A model generated the notes under the pieces. The model searched no databases. It saw only the letters and a program-made list of their open reading frames with translations, and was not told the origin of the DNA. The position numbers and the translations under genes were made by a program. This document shows, in pieces, positions 16,549 through 23,469 of a stretch of 23,469 nucleotides of DNA (position 1 is its first letter; each line of letters starts with the position of its first letter). The DNA lies in contig DERZ01000055.1 in the NCBI GenBank assembly GCA_002361155.1, positions 1 to 23,469 of the forward strand, written 5' to 3'. The DNA comes from Porphyromonadaceae bacterium UBA3327. GTDB taxonomy: Bacteria; Bacteroidota; Bacteroidia; Bacteroidales; Muribaculaceae.

Positions 16549-18033
16549 ATGAAGTATTCTATGAGGCAAGGGTTTAACAATGAGAAGTATATCCGCATCC
16601 AGTCGGAGCATATCAGGGAGCGTATCGAGAAATTCAGCGGGAAGCTGTATCTGGAACTCGGCGGGAAGTTGTTTGACGACTACCATGCCAGCCGGGTGTT
16701 GCCAGGCTTCCGGCCCGATTCGAAGCTGAGCATGCTCGCCCAGCTTCGCGACCAGATAGAGATAGTGATAGTCATCAGTGCCGAGGACATTGTGAAGAAC
16801 AAGGTCCGCGCTGATCTCGGCATCACTTACGATGAGGATGTGCTGCGTCTGCGCGAGGCTTTCACGGACCGTGGTTTTATGGTGGGCAGCGTGGTCATTA
16901 CCCATTATAACGGCCAGCGCGCCGCCGACGATTTCCGCAAACGTCTCGCCCGCTCCGGTATAAAAAGCTATGTGCACTATCTCATCGACGGCTATCCCCA
17001 CAGTGTGGATCTTATTGCCAGCGACGAGGGATTCGGCAAGAACGATTACATCGAGACGGAACGGCCTCTGGTCATTGTTACGGCGCCCGGTCCGGGATCA
17101 GGAAAGATGGCGGTGTGCCTCTCGCAGCTGTATAACGAGAACCGTCGCGGTGTTGAGGCCGGATATGCCAAATTCGAGACTTTCCCGGTGTGGAATCTCC
17201 CCCTCAAGCATCCTGTCAATATCGCGTACGAGGCGGCGACCGCCGACCTCAACGATGTGAACATGATAGACCCTTTCCATCTGGAAGCTTACGGAAAGAC
17301 CGCCATCAACTACAATCGCGACATCGAGATTTTTCCGGTGCTCAACGCACTGTTCGAGGGGATATACGGTGAGAATCCATACAAGTCGCCCACGGATATG
17401 GGCGTCAACATGGTCGGCTTCTGCATCGACGACGATGAAGTGTGCTGCAATGCAAGCCGCGACGAGATAATCCGCCGCTATTACGACGCCACAAACAAAT
17501 TTGTGAGCGGTGCCGACAATGGAGACGAGGTCCAGAAAATACGGTTGCTCTTCAATCAGGCGCGAATCAACACCGACACGCGCCGTGTCACCGTGGCTGC
17601 CAAGGAGAGGCGCGACCGCTGCGGCAATCCGTGCGCGGCGATAGAACTGGCCGACGGCACAATCATAACCTCCGAAACCTCGGAGCTGCTCGGTCCGAGT
17701 GCGGCGTTGATTCTTAACGCCACAAAGCATCTTGCCGGAATAGACCACAGCGTGAAGTTGATTCCTCAGGAGATGATAGAGCCGATTCAGAAAACGAAGA
17801 CCGAATATCTCGGAGGCCACAACCCGCGGCTTCATACCGACGAGGTGCTTGTGGCTCTCTCCGTTCTCTCCCAGGCCGACGAACGCTGTCGGCGTGCCCT
17901 TGAGAAACTTCCTGAATTCAGAGGCTGTCAGGTGCATTCCACCGTGATGCTCTCCGAAGTGGACCGCAAGATTTTCCGCAAACTCGGCGTAGGCCTCACC
18001 TGCGAACCAGTCCTCAAGAAACACAAGTCCTGA
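16549..18033 (+). CDS. DUF1846 family protein
   Basis: A 494-aa cytosolic protein of the DUF1846 family, widespread in Firmicutes and Bacteroidetes and without an assigned function that I can name. The N-terminus (RQGFNNEKYIRIQSEHIRER) and KLYLELGGKLFDDYHASRVLPGF (32-54) are family landmarks. TAPGPGSGKMAVCLSQLY (178-195) looks like a P-loop, with the lysine at 186. Later conserved segments are NIAYEAATADL, DPFHLEAYGKTAINYNRDIE and SPTDMGVNMVGF. The C-terminal half has EYLGGHNPRLHTDEVLVALSVLS. The motifs suggest nucleotide binding, which is an inference. It is a single-gene transcript: its own -7 box upstream and a strong terminator 15 bases after the stop. Confidence 0.88.
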   Translation: MKYSMRQGFNNEKYIRIQSEHIRERIEKFSGKLYLELGGKLFDDYHASRVLPGFRPDSKLSMLAQLRDQIEIVIVISAEDIVKNKVRADLGITYDEDVLRLREAFTDRGFMVGSVVITHYNGQRAADDFRKRLARSGIKSYVHYLIDGYPHSVDLIASDEGFGKNDYIETERPLVIVTAPGPGSGKMAVCLSQLYNENRRGVEAGYAKFETFPVWNLPLKHPVNIAYEAATADLNDVNMIDPFHLEAYGKTAINYNRDIEIFPVLNALFEGIYGENPYKSPTDMGVNMVGFCIDDDEVCCNASRDEIIRRYYDATNKFVSGADNGDEVQKIRLLFNQARINTDTRRVTVAAKERRDRCGNPCAAIELADGTIITSETSELLGPSAALILNATKHLAGIDHSVKLIPQEMIEPIQKTKTEYLGGHNPRLHTDEVLVALSVLSQADERCRRALEKLPEFRGCQVHSTVMLSEVDRKIFRKLGVGLTCEPVLKKHKS

Positions 18034-18048
18034 CCCCAAAGACCCCCA

Positions 18049-18093
18049 AAAAACAGCCATATACTCCGATAAGAGGAGTATATGGCTGTTTTT
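18049..18093. terminator. Strong intrinsic terminator after the DUF1846 gene
   Basis: A perfect 17-bp stem (18051-18067 with 18075-18091) has a 7-nt loop. It is flanked by an A run on the left and TTTTT on the right, so it can terminate in both directions. It starts 15 bases after the stop codon at 18033. Confidence 0.92.
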
Positions 18094-18118
18094 GTATTTC
18101 CGACCTCGCTTCATTTTA

Positions 18119-18219
18119 TCCTCAATATAAATGTATATAAATGAGGCTTGGGCGTTGAAGCCCGGCAGCGTTTCAACGGAGTTGAAATTGAGGACGAATA
18201 CTGTATAGAGACACAGTAT
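18119..18219. other. Hairpin-rich intergenic stretch of unknown role
   Basis: The 296-bp gap between the DUF1846 and DUF169 genes has no convincing ORF. After the terminator it packs several small inverted repeats into 100 bases: cctca/tgagg (18120-18124, 18142-18146), gggc/gccc (18150-18153, 18160-18163), cgttgaa/ttcaacg (18153-18159, 18172-18178), ttcaac/gttgaa (18173-18177 region with 18181-18186), and atactgt/acagtat (18198-18204, 18213-18219). Some share arms and so compete. No good promoter drives it on the plus strand. From 18220 to 18301 I see only purine-rich DNA. Confidence 0.35.
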
Positions 18220-18301
18220 CAATAGCAATGAGTGGGCAAAGGGTAGGGAGAAAAATGGATGAAAGCAGGAAGTAAATATGTTATGGCAGGGAGAAAATGC
18301 T

Positions 18302-18309
18302 TATATTTG
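18302..18309 (+). promoter_or_regulatory. -7 box of the DUF169/receptor transcript
   Basis: TATATTTG matches TAnnTTTG exactly and would start transcription near 18316, about 14 nt before the ATG at 18330. A TTTG at -33 is missing. Confidence 0.5.
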
Positions 18310-18329
18310 CAGAAAAACTCAATATCTGA

Positions 18330-19064
18330 ATGAAGCCGTCTGAATTCATATCCGAATATCTGGAGTGCTTCGGCTCCGGTGCGCCTCTGCCTCTTGCCGT
18401 GATTTATACCGATAAACCTTTGAGGGAGCCTCGGAATATCAAAGGCTGTATGTTCAAGCAATTCCACAGAGCATATAAAGGAGAAACAGTTACTTTCGAT
18501 GCTGACAGTCTCACTTGCGGAGGCGGTAAATTATACACCGGACTTGGGTCGGCGCAGGAGCGTATTTACGATTTCGTATCGAATATCGAAAAATACAAAC
18601 AGACACCCGAACAGGTGCGCGATTACATAACCGCTCTTGATCCACGATTGTCTGAAAAGCCATTTCTAAACATTGTTCCGATTGGAAATCTCGACACTTT
18701 TGATGACATAGAAGGACTTATGTTTTTTGTGACGCCTGATGTGCTTTCAGGGCTTTTCGCGTGGGCCAATTACGATAGCTCCGATTTGAATACCGTAATG
18801 TCGCCTTGGGGGTCGGGGTGCGCATCGTCGATAACAACTATGGTCAATGAGAATCGAGAAGGCGGCAAACACTGTTTTATAGGGATGCTGGATGTTTCCG
18901 CACGTCAATACTTCCGCCCCGACATTCTCAGTTTCTCCATCCCGCAGAGCCGACTCCTGGAAATGTGCGGAACGATGAGACAGAGCTGCATATCCGGCAG
19001 TCCCGCATGGCTCAAAGTGAAGAAAAGAATAAACTATAAGTCAAGTAAACGGACAATCTCATGA
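18330..19064 (+). CDS. DUF169 family protein
   Basis: A 244-aa protein resembling the DUF169 (COG2043) family, which is frequent in anaerobes and uncharacterised as far as I know. It opens with PLAVIYTDKP (21-30), as expected. Conserved-looking cysteines are C40 (IKGCMF), C63 in TCGGGK and C164 in GSGCAS; others are C13, C182, C213 and C220. These could bind a metal or cofactor, which is inference. There is no signal peptide or membrane segment, so it is probably cytosolic. The stop overlaps an ATG (ATGA at 19061-19064) in the frame of the following outer-membrane gene, suggesting coupled translation. Base composition is AT-richer than in the genes to the left. Confidence 0.72.
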   Translation: MKPSEFISEYLECFGSGAPLPLAVIYTDKPLREPRNIKGCMFKQFHRAYKGETVTFDADSLTCGGGKLYTGLGSAQERIYDFVSNIEKYKQTPEQVRDYITALDPRLSEKPFLNIVPIGNLDTFDDIEGLMFFVTPDVLSGLFAWANYDSSDLNTVMSPWGSGCASSITTMVNENREGGKHCFIGMLDVSARQYFRPDILSFSIPQSRLLEMCGTMRQSCISGSPAWLKVKKRINYKSSKRTIS

Positions 19065-19138
19065 AGTTACGGTGTATGGTATATAATGATGATGCATCGG
19101 AAATCTGGACAATTCTGCGTCAAAACAAAACAATCAAT

Positions 19139-21217
19139 ATGAAACATGCCATAGCCCTGATAGCCATCGCGCTTGGTTCAATCAGCGTATCCGCTCGGAC
19201 TGAGGCTGCAGACTCATTGCCTGCGCAAGAGCTTCAGGAGATTGTTATCGAAGCTCCGAAGGTTATTCGAAAAGCCGACATGGATGTTTATCATCCATCC
19301 GGGAGTGCTGTCGAGAATTCAAAAAACGGTCTGCAGTTGCTCAACAACCTGATGATTCCATCACTGAATGTGAGCGAGGCACTCGGTTCCATTCAGGCAG
19401 CCGGACAATCGGTACAGGTTCGTATCAATGGGCGTGAATCGACAATCGATCAGATCAGGGCTTTACTGCCGGAGACCATAAAACGTGTGGAATGGATGGA
19501 TAATCCGGGACTGCGTTACGGAGGTGCAAACTATGTTCTGAATTTCATCGTGTCAAATCCGACTGTCGGAGGCTCTTTTCAAGGGCAGGCACGTCCGGCA
19601 CTCAACATGGCATGGGGATTCTATATGGCGGATGCGAAATTCAATGTCGGTCGTTCTCAATGGGAAGTATATGCCAGCTGCAAGCTGACAGAGAATGTCA
19701 GGATTTACCGGGACTACACTGAAACATTCACCTATCCTGACGGCTCTTCACTTTCCCGTAACGAAACGCCATTGGGAGGACGTATGAACAATTCTCTTCC
19801 ATATTATCTTGCGTCATATAATTATATTAAGCCGGATACCACAGTCTTTGTTGCGCAACTTACAAATCAGCAAAATATCGACAACAATATGGAGTATAAC
19901 GGCATGATGTCATTCAGTAACGGAGACAATGATGTCTCGCTTACAGAAAGAAGCGGTGACCAAGGAAACTATCCGTCATTATCTCTATATCTCCAGCAGA
20001 ATTTTGCCCGCAGGCAAATGCTGGTAGTCGATTTCAATGCCTCGTTGTACATTGGCCGCTCATGGTCTGATTATATGGAGCGAATACCGGGTGCAGACAG
20101 TTATCTCACCGATATACACACCAACATTAAGGACCGGAACCAGGCTTATGCCATTGAAGCGGACTATATCAAGAACTGGCGTAATTCACGTTTTACTGCG
20201 GGGGTGTCTTATAAAGCTAATCGGAACCGTTCTGAATATCAAAATCTTGACGGCAGGATATTTCACCAGAGACAGGACGTGGTATATTTCTTTGCTGAAT
20301 ATTTCCATCGTTTCGGCAAGTGGACGGCTACTGCCGGCATGGGTGTCCAATACACCGACTTTCTTTTCAAGGAGTCAAATCAGGGCAATCATTCATGGAG
20401 TCCGCGCCCTCAGGCCACTATTACATATTCATTGAATCAGAACCACAGCTTCCGGCTTAATTTCACCTCCTGGCAATCAGCTCCATCACTTGCCGAGACC
20501 AACATTGTGCCGCAGCAGCTTGACGGTTTCCAGTGGCGAGTGGGCAATCAGAATCTTAGCACAGCAAATTCTTATATGCTCACATTCCGGTATGGATTTA
20601 ATCTTCCATGTGTGAGCGGATCTTTCGGTGTGCGGGCATACACCTCCCCGAATGCCATAACACCCCTGCTGCTTTGGGAGGGTGAAAAGCTGGTAACTAC
20701 ATACGAAAACAGTCGCGGACTCCAGAATCTTTCATTCTTTATTGCGCCGCAAGTAGAAATCATTCCGAACTGGCTTATGGCAAGCGGCTACTTACAGTAC
20801 CGGATGGAACGTATGCGCGGCACCGGCTATGATTTGCGCAATAACGCATGGAGTGGAAATGTATCCATACAGCTGATGCACTGGGGATTTGTCCTTTCCG
20901 GCAACTACGTAAGAGCACAGCGTGATCTATGGGGTGAAAAGATATCATGGGGTGAAGATCTCAATATAATTGATCTCAGTTATAATTGGAAATCATGGCA
21001 GTTCGCAGCAGGCGTTATCATGCCGTTCGGCAAATATGATCAGGGAAGTAAGTCGATGAGCAAATGGAACAGTAACGAGCAACACATGAGACTCAATATG
21101 CGTATGCCATACATCTCAATAAGTTACAACGTGCAGTGGGGACGTCAGAAGCGTGGAGTTCAAAAACTCGTTAACGCTGATGCAAAAACGGATGCCTCGA
21201 CCGCGGGAGGAAGATGA
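19139..21217 (+). CDS. TonB-receptor-like outer-membrane beta-barrel protein without N-terminal beta-sandwich
   Basis: A 692-aa predicted outer-membrane protein. The signal peptide MKHAIALIAIALGSISVSA starts at the ATG at 19139. The frame is open back to an ATG at 19061 that overlaps the DUF169 stop, but those 26 extra residues (MKLRCMVYNDD...) would hide the signal peptide. After cleavage comes a TonB-box-like LQEIVIEAP (32-40), a plug-type domain (about 41-140, with VQVRINGRES and a YGGANYVLNFIVS end), then a barrel of alternating aromatic strands that ends YISISYNVQWGRQ plus a short tail. The carboxypeptidase-like domain usual in this family is absent. The substrate is unknown. It is probably co-transcribed with the DUF169 gene. 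The stretch is AT-rich: the line from 19801 has 21 G/C in 60 bases. Confidence 0.82.
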   Translation: MKHAIALIAIALGSISVSARTEAADSLPAQELQEIVIEAPKVIRKADMDVYHPSGSAVENSKNGLQLLNNLMIPSLNVSEALGSIQAAGQSVQVRINGRESTIDQIRALLPETIKRVEWMDNPGLRYGGANYVLNFIVSNPTVGGSFQGQARPALNMAWGFYMADAKFNVGRSQWEVYASCKLTENVRIYRDYTETFTYPDGSSLSRNETPLGGRMNNSLPYYLASYNYIKPDTTVFVAQLTNQQNIDNNMEYNGMMSFSNGDNDVSLTERSGDQGNYPSLSLYLQQNFARRQMLVVDFNASLYIGRSWSDYMERIPGADSYLTDIHTNIKDRNQAYAIEADYIKNWRNSRFTAGVSYKANRNRSEYQNLDGRIFHQRQDVVYFFAEYFHRFGKWTATAGMGVQYTDFLFKESNQGNHSWSPRPQATITYSLNQNHSFRLNFTSWQSAPSLAETNIVPQQLDGFQWRVGNQNLSTANSYMLTFRYGFNLPCVSGSFGVRAYTSPNAITPLLLWEGEKLVTTYENSRGLQNLSFFIAPQVEIIPNWLMASGYLQYRMERMRGTGYDLRNNAWSGNVSIQLMHWGFVLSGNYVRAQRDLWGEKISWGEDLNIIDLSYNWKSWQFAAGVIMPFGKYDQGSKSMSKWNSNEQHMRLNMRMPYISISYNVQWGRQKRGVQKLVNADAKTDASTAGGR

Positions 21218-21268
21218 GCAAAGCTGCATCCATGCCTGCTGATGCCGGAAGAGATTCCGACATGCCCG

Positions 21269-21290
21269 CACTCCGGAGCTGATCGGAGTG
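21269..21290 (+). terminator. Weak hairpin after the first receptor gene
   Basis: cactccg (21269-21275) pairs with cggagtg (21284-21290) around an 8-nt loop, 52 bases after the stop. No T run follows, so termination is uncertain. The rest of this 243-bp gap holds a near-match -7 box, TAACTTTC, at 21341-21348, possibly for the next gene. Confidence 0.35.
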
Positions 21291-21460
21291 AGTCAAAGTC
21301 GATTTTGAGGATCTTAACATTTTTAAACATATTGCGGAATTAACTTTCTGAGGTGTCGGTTGTCGGATATAAAGGTAATGCATTGTTTTTTGTCTTTCAC
21401 CATGGGGTGGATGTCATTTCCGCAATCAGTCAATCCAAATCCGCAATCGATAACCCAAAG

Positions 21461-23469
21461 ATGAATTTAAGAGAAATCGCGGCAGGAGCCATGATTTGTG
21501 TCTCCTTTGCCGTCTGTGCCAAAGGCAATATCACCGGAACAGTCAGTAACAAGGGTACCGGCGAGCCGATGGACTTCGTTACGGTCCAGATTTTCGACGC
21601 TGCTTCAGGCACGCCGCTTCAGATAAGCGCCTCGACCGATGAGAACGGGCATTTCACGCTTAAAGGTGTGCCCGACGGAAACTATGTTGTAAAGGTGATA
21701 AATGTCGGGTCGGTCAATCAGGAGCGCAACGTAGGCGTCAAGGGATCCGACATTGATCTTGGGAACATACGGCTTGCCGATGATGCGAAGCTGCTCAAGG
21801 AAGTGGTGGTGGAAGGCATCCGGTCGCAGATGCGTTTCGAACTCGACCGGAAAGTGTTCCAGGTCGACGCCAACATCGCCTCGGCCGGTCAGTCGGCCAG
21901 CGAGCTGCTGGAGTCGATCCCGTCGGTGGAGGTGGATCAGGACGGCGAGGTGTCGCTACGCGGAAATTCCTCAGTCACTGTATGGATCAATGGAAAGGAC
22001 TCCGGCCTTACTGCCGACAACCGCGCGCAGATTCTGGAGCAGATTCCGGGAGAGAGTATTGAGAAAATCGAGGTGATCACAAATCCTTCGGCCAAGTATA
22101 GCCCCGAGGGAACGGCAGGTATCATCAACATCGTGCTTAAGAAAGACCGCAGGGGCGGGTATTTCGGAAGCGCAGAGGTCTCGGCCAACTCGCGCGGAGG
22201 CGGAAACGTGTCGGCAAACATCAACTGGAATACCGCCCGATGGGATACATACGCCAGCATCGGATTCCGCATGCGCCACAACACGGGCGGAACCAGGATG
22301 GACCGCGTCTTCGACGACGGTACGTTCGTACGCTCCGAAGGAACACGACGGAATCACGGAAACAATCTCTTCCTGCGCCTTGGTGCGACATATCATCTCA
22401 CGGACCGCGACGATTTCTATCTCAACGGGTTCGGAATGTTCGGCCACAGATGGGGAAGTTCCGATACGCGTTTCACCTCTACGATGCCGGGACAATGGAT
22501 CGCGAATCTTCAGCATTCGAGCAACGAGGGGGACAACCGCGGAGCGCACGGCGAGTTCGGTTATACCCACCGCTGGAGCGACACCCATACCATTGACGCC
22601 AACGTAGGTTTCAACCATTGGGGCGGCCCGAGCTGGAACTCATATCTTGAGGACGAGACATGGCCGGACGACAGGCATATAGCGGCTTACCGCGAACAGG
22701 AGATGCCTGTCAACACCAATTCATGGGAAGCGAAAGTGGACTATACCAATGTCCTGAGCCAATACGTCAAGATCGAGGCAGGATTCAACGGGAACTACAG
22801 TTTCGAGAATACCCCCAATTCCACCAGGCGCGGTACTTCCGAGAGCGACATGAAGCTCGATCCCGACCTCTACAACAGATTCATATACGACAACTATGTC
22901 TCCGCTCTATATTTCACTCTCGGCGGCAAGGCAGGCATATTCAGCTATTCCGGCGGATTGCGTGCCGAAGCCTGGCAGGTGCGGAGCCGCTCCCTTTCCT
23001 ACGGAGAGACCGAGCGGGAGGCGCCGCTGTTCAAAAAGAACAATTTCGCGCTCTTCCCTTCTCTATATCTCTCGCTTGCGCTCCCGCACGACAACGAGAT
23101 GCAGCTCAACTACACGCGGCGTGTGCGCCGTCCATGGGGCGGCCAGCTCAATTCTTTCCGGGATATATCGGATCCCACTTCAGTGTCTTACGGTAATCCT
23201 GAACTGGAGCCTGAATACTCCGACTCGTTCGAACTCAATTATCTCAAAAGCTGGGATTATCATCTGATATCGGTTTCCGCCTACCTGCGGAGCGCCGACA
23301 ATGTGATGAACCGGCTTTCATATATGGATGGCGACGTGATGTATTCTTCCTGGGCAAATGTGTCGTCAAGAGTGAATTCCGGCGTGGAGATCGTCTCCAA
23401 GAACAATCTGTTCAGGGGATGGCTCGACCTTACCACCACTGTCAATCTCTACAACAACCATATTTCGGC
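21461..23469 (+). CDS. Outer-membrane beta-barrel receptor (TonB-dependent type), C-terminus off the right edge
   Basis: The first 669 codons of an outer-membrane receptor. The signal peptide is MNLREIAAGAMICVSFAVCA (1-20). A carboxypeptidase-regulatory-like beta-sandwich follows (about 22-105: GNITGTVSNKGTGEPMDFVTV, STDENGHFTLKGVPDGNYVV), then the TonB-box-like LKEVVVEG (112-119), a plug domain (120-225, with SVEVDQDGEVSLRGNSSVTVW and ITNPSAKYSPEGTAGIINIV) and barrel strands, including NYTRRVRRPWGGQLNSF and YGNPELEPEYSDSFEL, typical of the outer membrane beta-barrel family. The frame stays open to the last base. The ATG at 21461 was chosen over an in-frame GTG at 21407 because it gives a clean signal peptide. 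There is no SusD partner in view; the ligand is unknown. Base composition is GC-richer than the receptor gene before it. Confidence 0.93.
   Translation, partial: MNLREIAAGAMICVSFAVCAKGNITGTVSNKGTGEPMDFVTVQIFDAASGTPLQISASTDENGHFTLKGVPDGNYVVKVINVGSVNQERNVGVKGSDIDLGNIRLADDAKLLKEVVVEGIRSQMRFELDRKVFQVDANIASAGQSASELLESIPSVEVDQDGEVSLRGNSSVTVWINGKDSGLTADNRAQILEQIPGESIEKIEVITNPSAKYSPEGTAGIINIVLKKDRRGGYFGSAEVSANSRGGGNVSANINWNTARWDTYASIGFRMRHNTGGTRMDRVFDDGTFVRSEGTRRNHGNNLFLRLGATYHLTDRDDFYLNGFGMFGHRWGSSDTRFTSTMPGQWIANLQHSSNEGDNRGAHGEFGYTHRWSDTHTIDANVGFNHWGGPSWNSYLEDETWPDDRHIAAYREQEMPVNTNSWEAKVDYTNVLSQYVKIEAGFNGNYSFENTPNSTRRGTSESDMKLDPDLYNRFIYDNYVSALYFTLGGKAGIFSYSGGLRAEAWQVRSRSLSYGETEREAPLFKKNNFALFPSLYLSLALPHDNEMQLNYTRRVRRPWGGQLNSFRDISDPTSVSYGNPELEPEYSDSFELNYLKSWDYHLISVSAYLRSADNVMNRLSYMDGDVMYSSWANVSSRVNSGVEIVSKNNLFRGWLDLTTTVNLYNNHIS

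Noticed and set aside
17098..18228. 376-aa open frame opposite the DUF1846 gene, starting in the intergenic region
   Set aside because: It runs through the strong terminator and is antisense to a conserved protein. The hydrophobic first residues come from AT-rich intergenic DNA.
21171..21383. 70-aa open frame on the minus strand after the first receptor gene
   Set aside because: It overlaps the receptor 3' end and has no domain, promoter or start context.

Overview
The window comes from a Bacteroidetes genome, most likely a gut Bacteroidales of the Muribaculaceae type. That placement is inferred. It rests on promoter -7 boxes of the form TAnnTTTG, start sites without a clear Shine-Dalgarno sequence, a GldH-type lipoprotein, a Bacteroidetes-type LptD, outer-membrane beta-barrel receptors, and the ribosomal order rplM-rpsI-rpsB-tsf. 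Coding DNA is moderately GC-rich. I see no rRNA, tRNA, CRISPR array or insertion sequence.

Layout. (1) Positions 1-1185, minus: enolase, cut by the left edge just before its KTG motif. (2) 1440-2831, plus: a RecD/Dda-like superfamily 1 helicase. A hairpin separates it from the convergent translation block. (3) 2962-5900, minus: a ribosomal run transcribed as rplM, rpsI, rpsB, tsf. It has a well-defined promoter, a structured leader before a GTG start, a second hairpin before rpsB, and a terminator-like element between rpsB and tsf. (4) 6124-12768, minus: a close-packed cluster transcribed as coiled-coil protein, zapA, rny, ricT, gldH, M24 peptidase, cca. It combines division-ring assembly, mRNA turnover (RNase Y with RicT), an envelope lipoprotein, peptide processing and tRNA 3'-end maturation. 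(5) 12833-16443, minus: lptD, preceded by a SprT-like metalloprotease gene whose stop codon overlaps the lptD promoter. (6) 16549-18033, plus: a DUF1846 protein, divergent from the SprT-like gene and ended by a strong 17-bp terminator. (7) 18034-21217, plus: an AT-richer segment with a hairpin-rich intergenic stretch, a DUF169 protein and a TonB-receptor-like outer-membrane protein that lacks the usual N-terminal beta-sandwich. (8) 21461-23469, plus: a second, full-architecture outer-membrane receptor, cut by the right edge.

Most of the window is conserved housekeeping DNA. The least explained parts are the DUF169 plus receptor pair, the DUF1846 protein with a P-loop-like motif, the coiled-coil partner of ZapA, the rny-ricT coupling, and the RNA structures before rplM, rpsB and lptD. 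I found no clear new multi-gene system. The DUF169/receptor pair is the best candidate for one.
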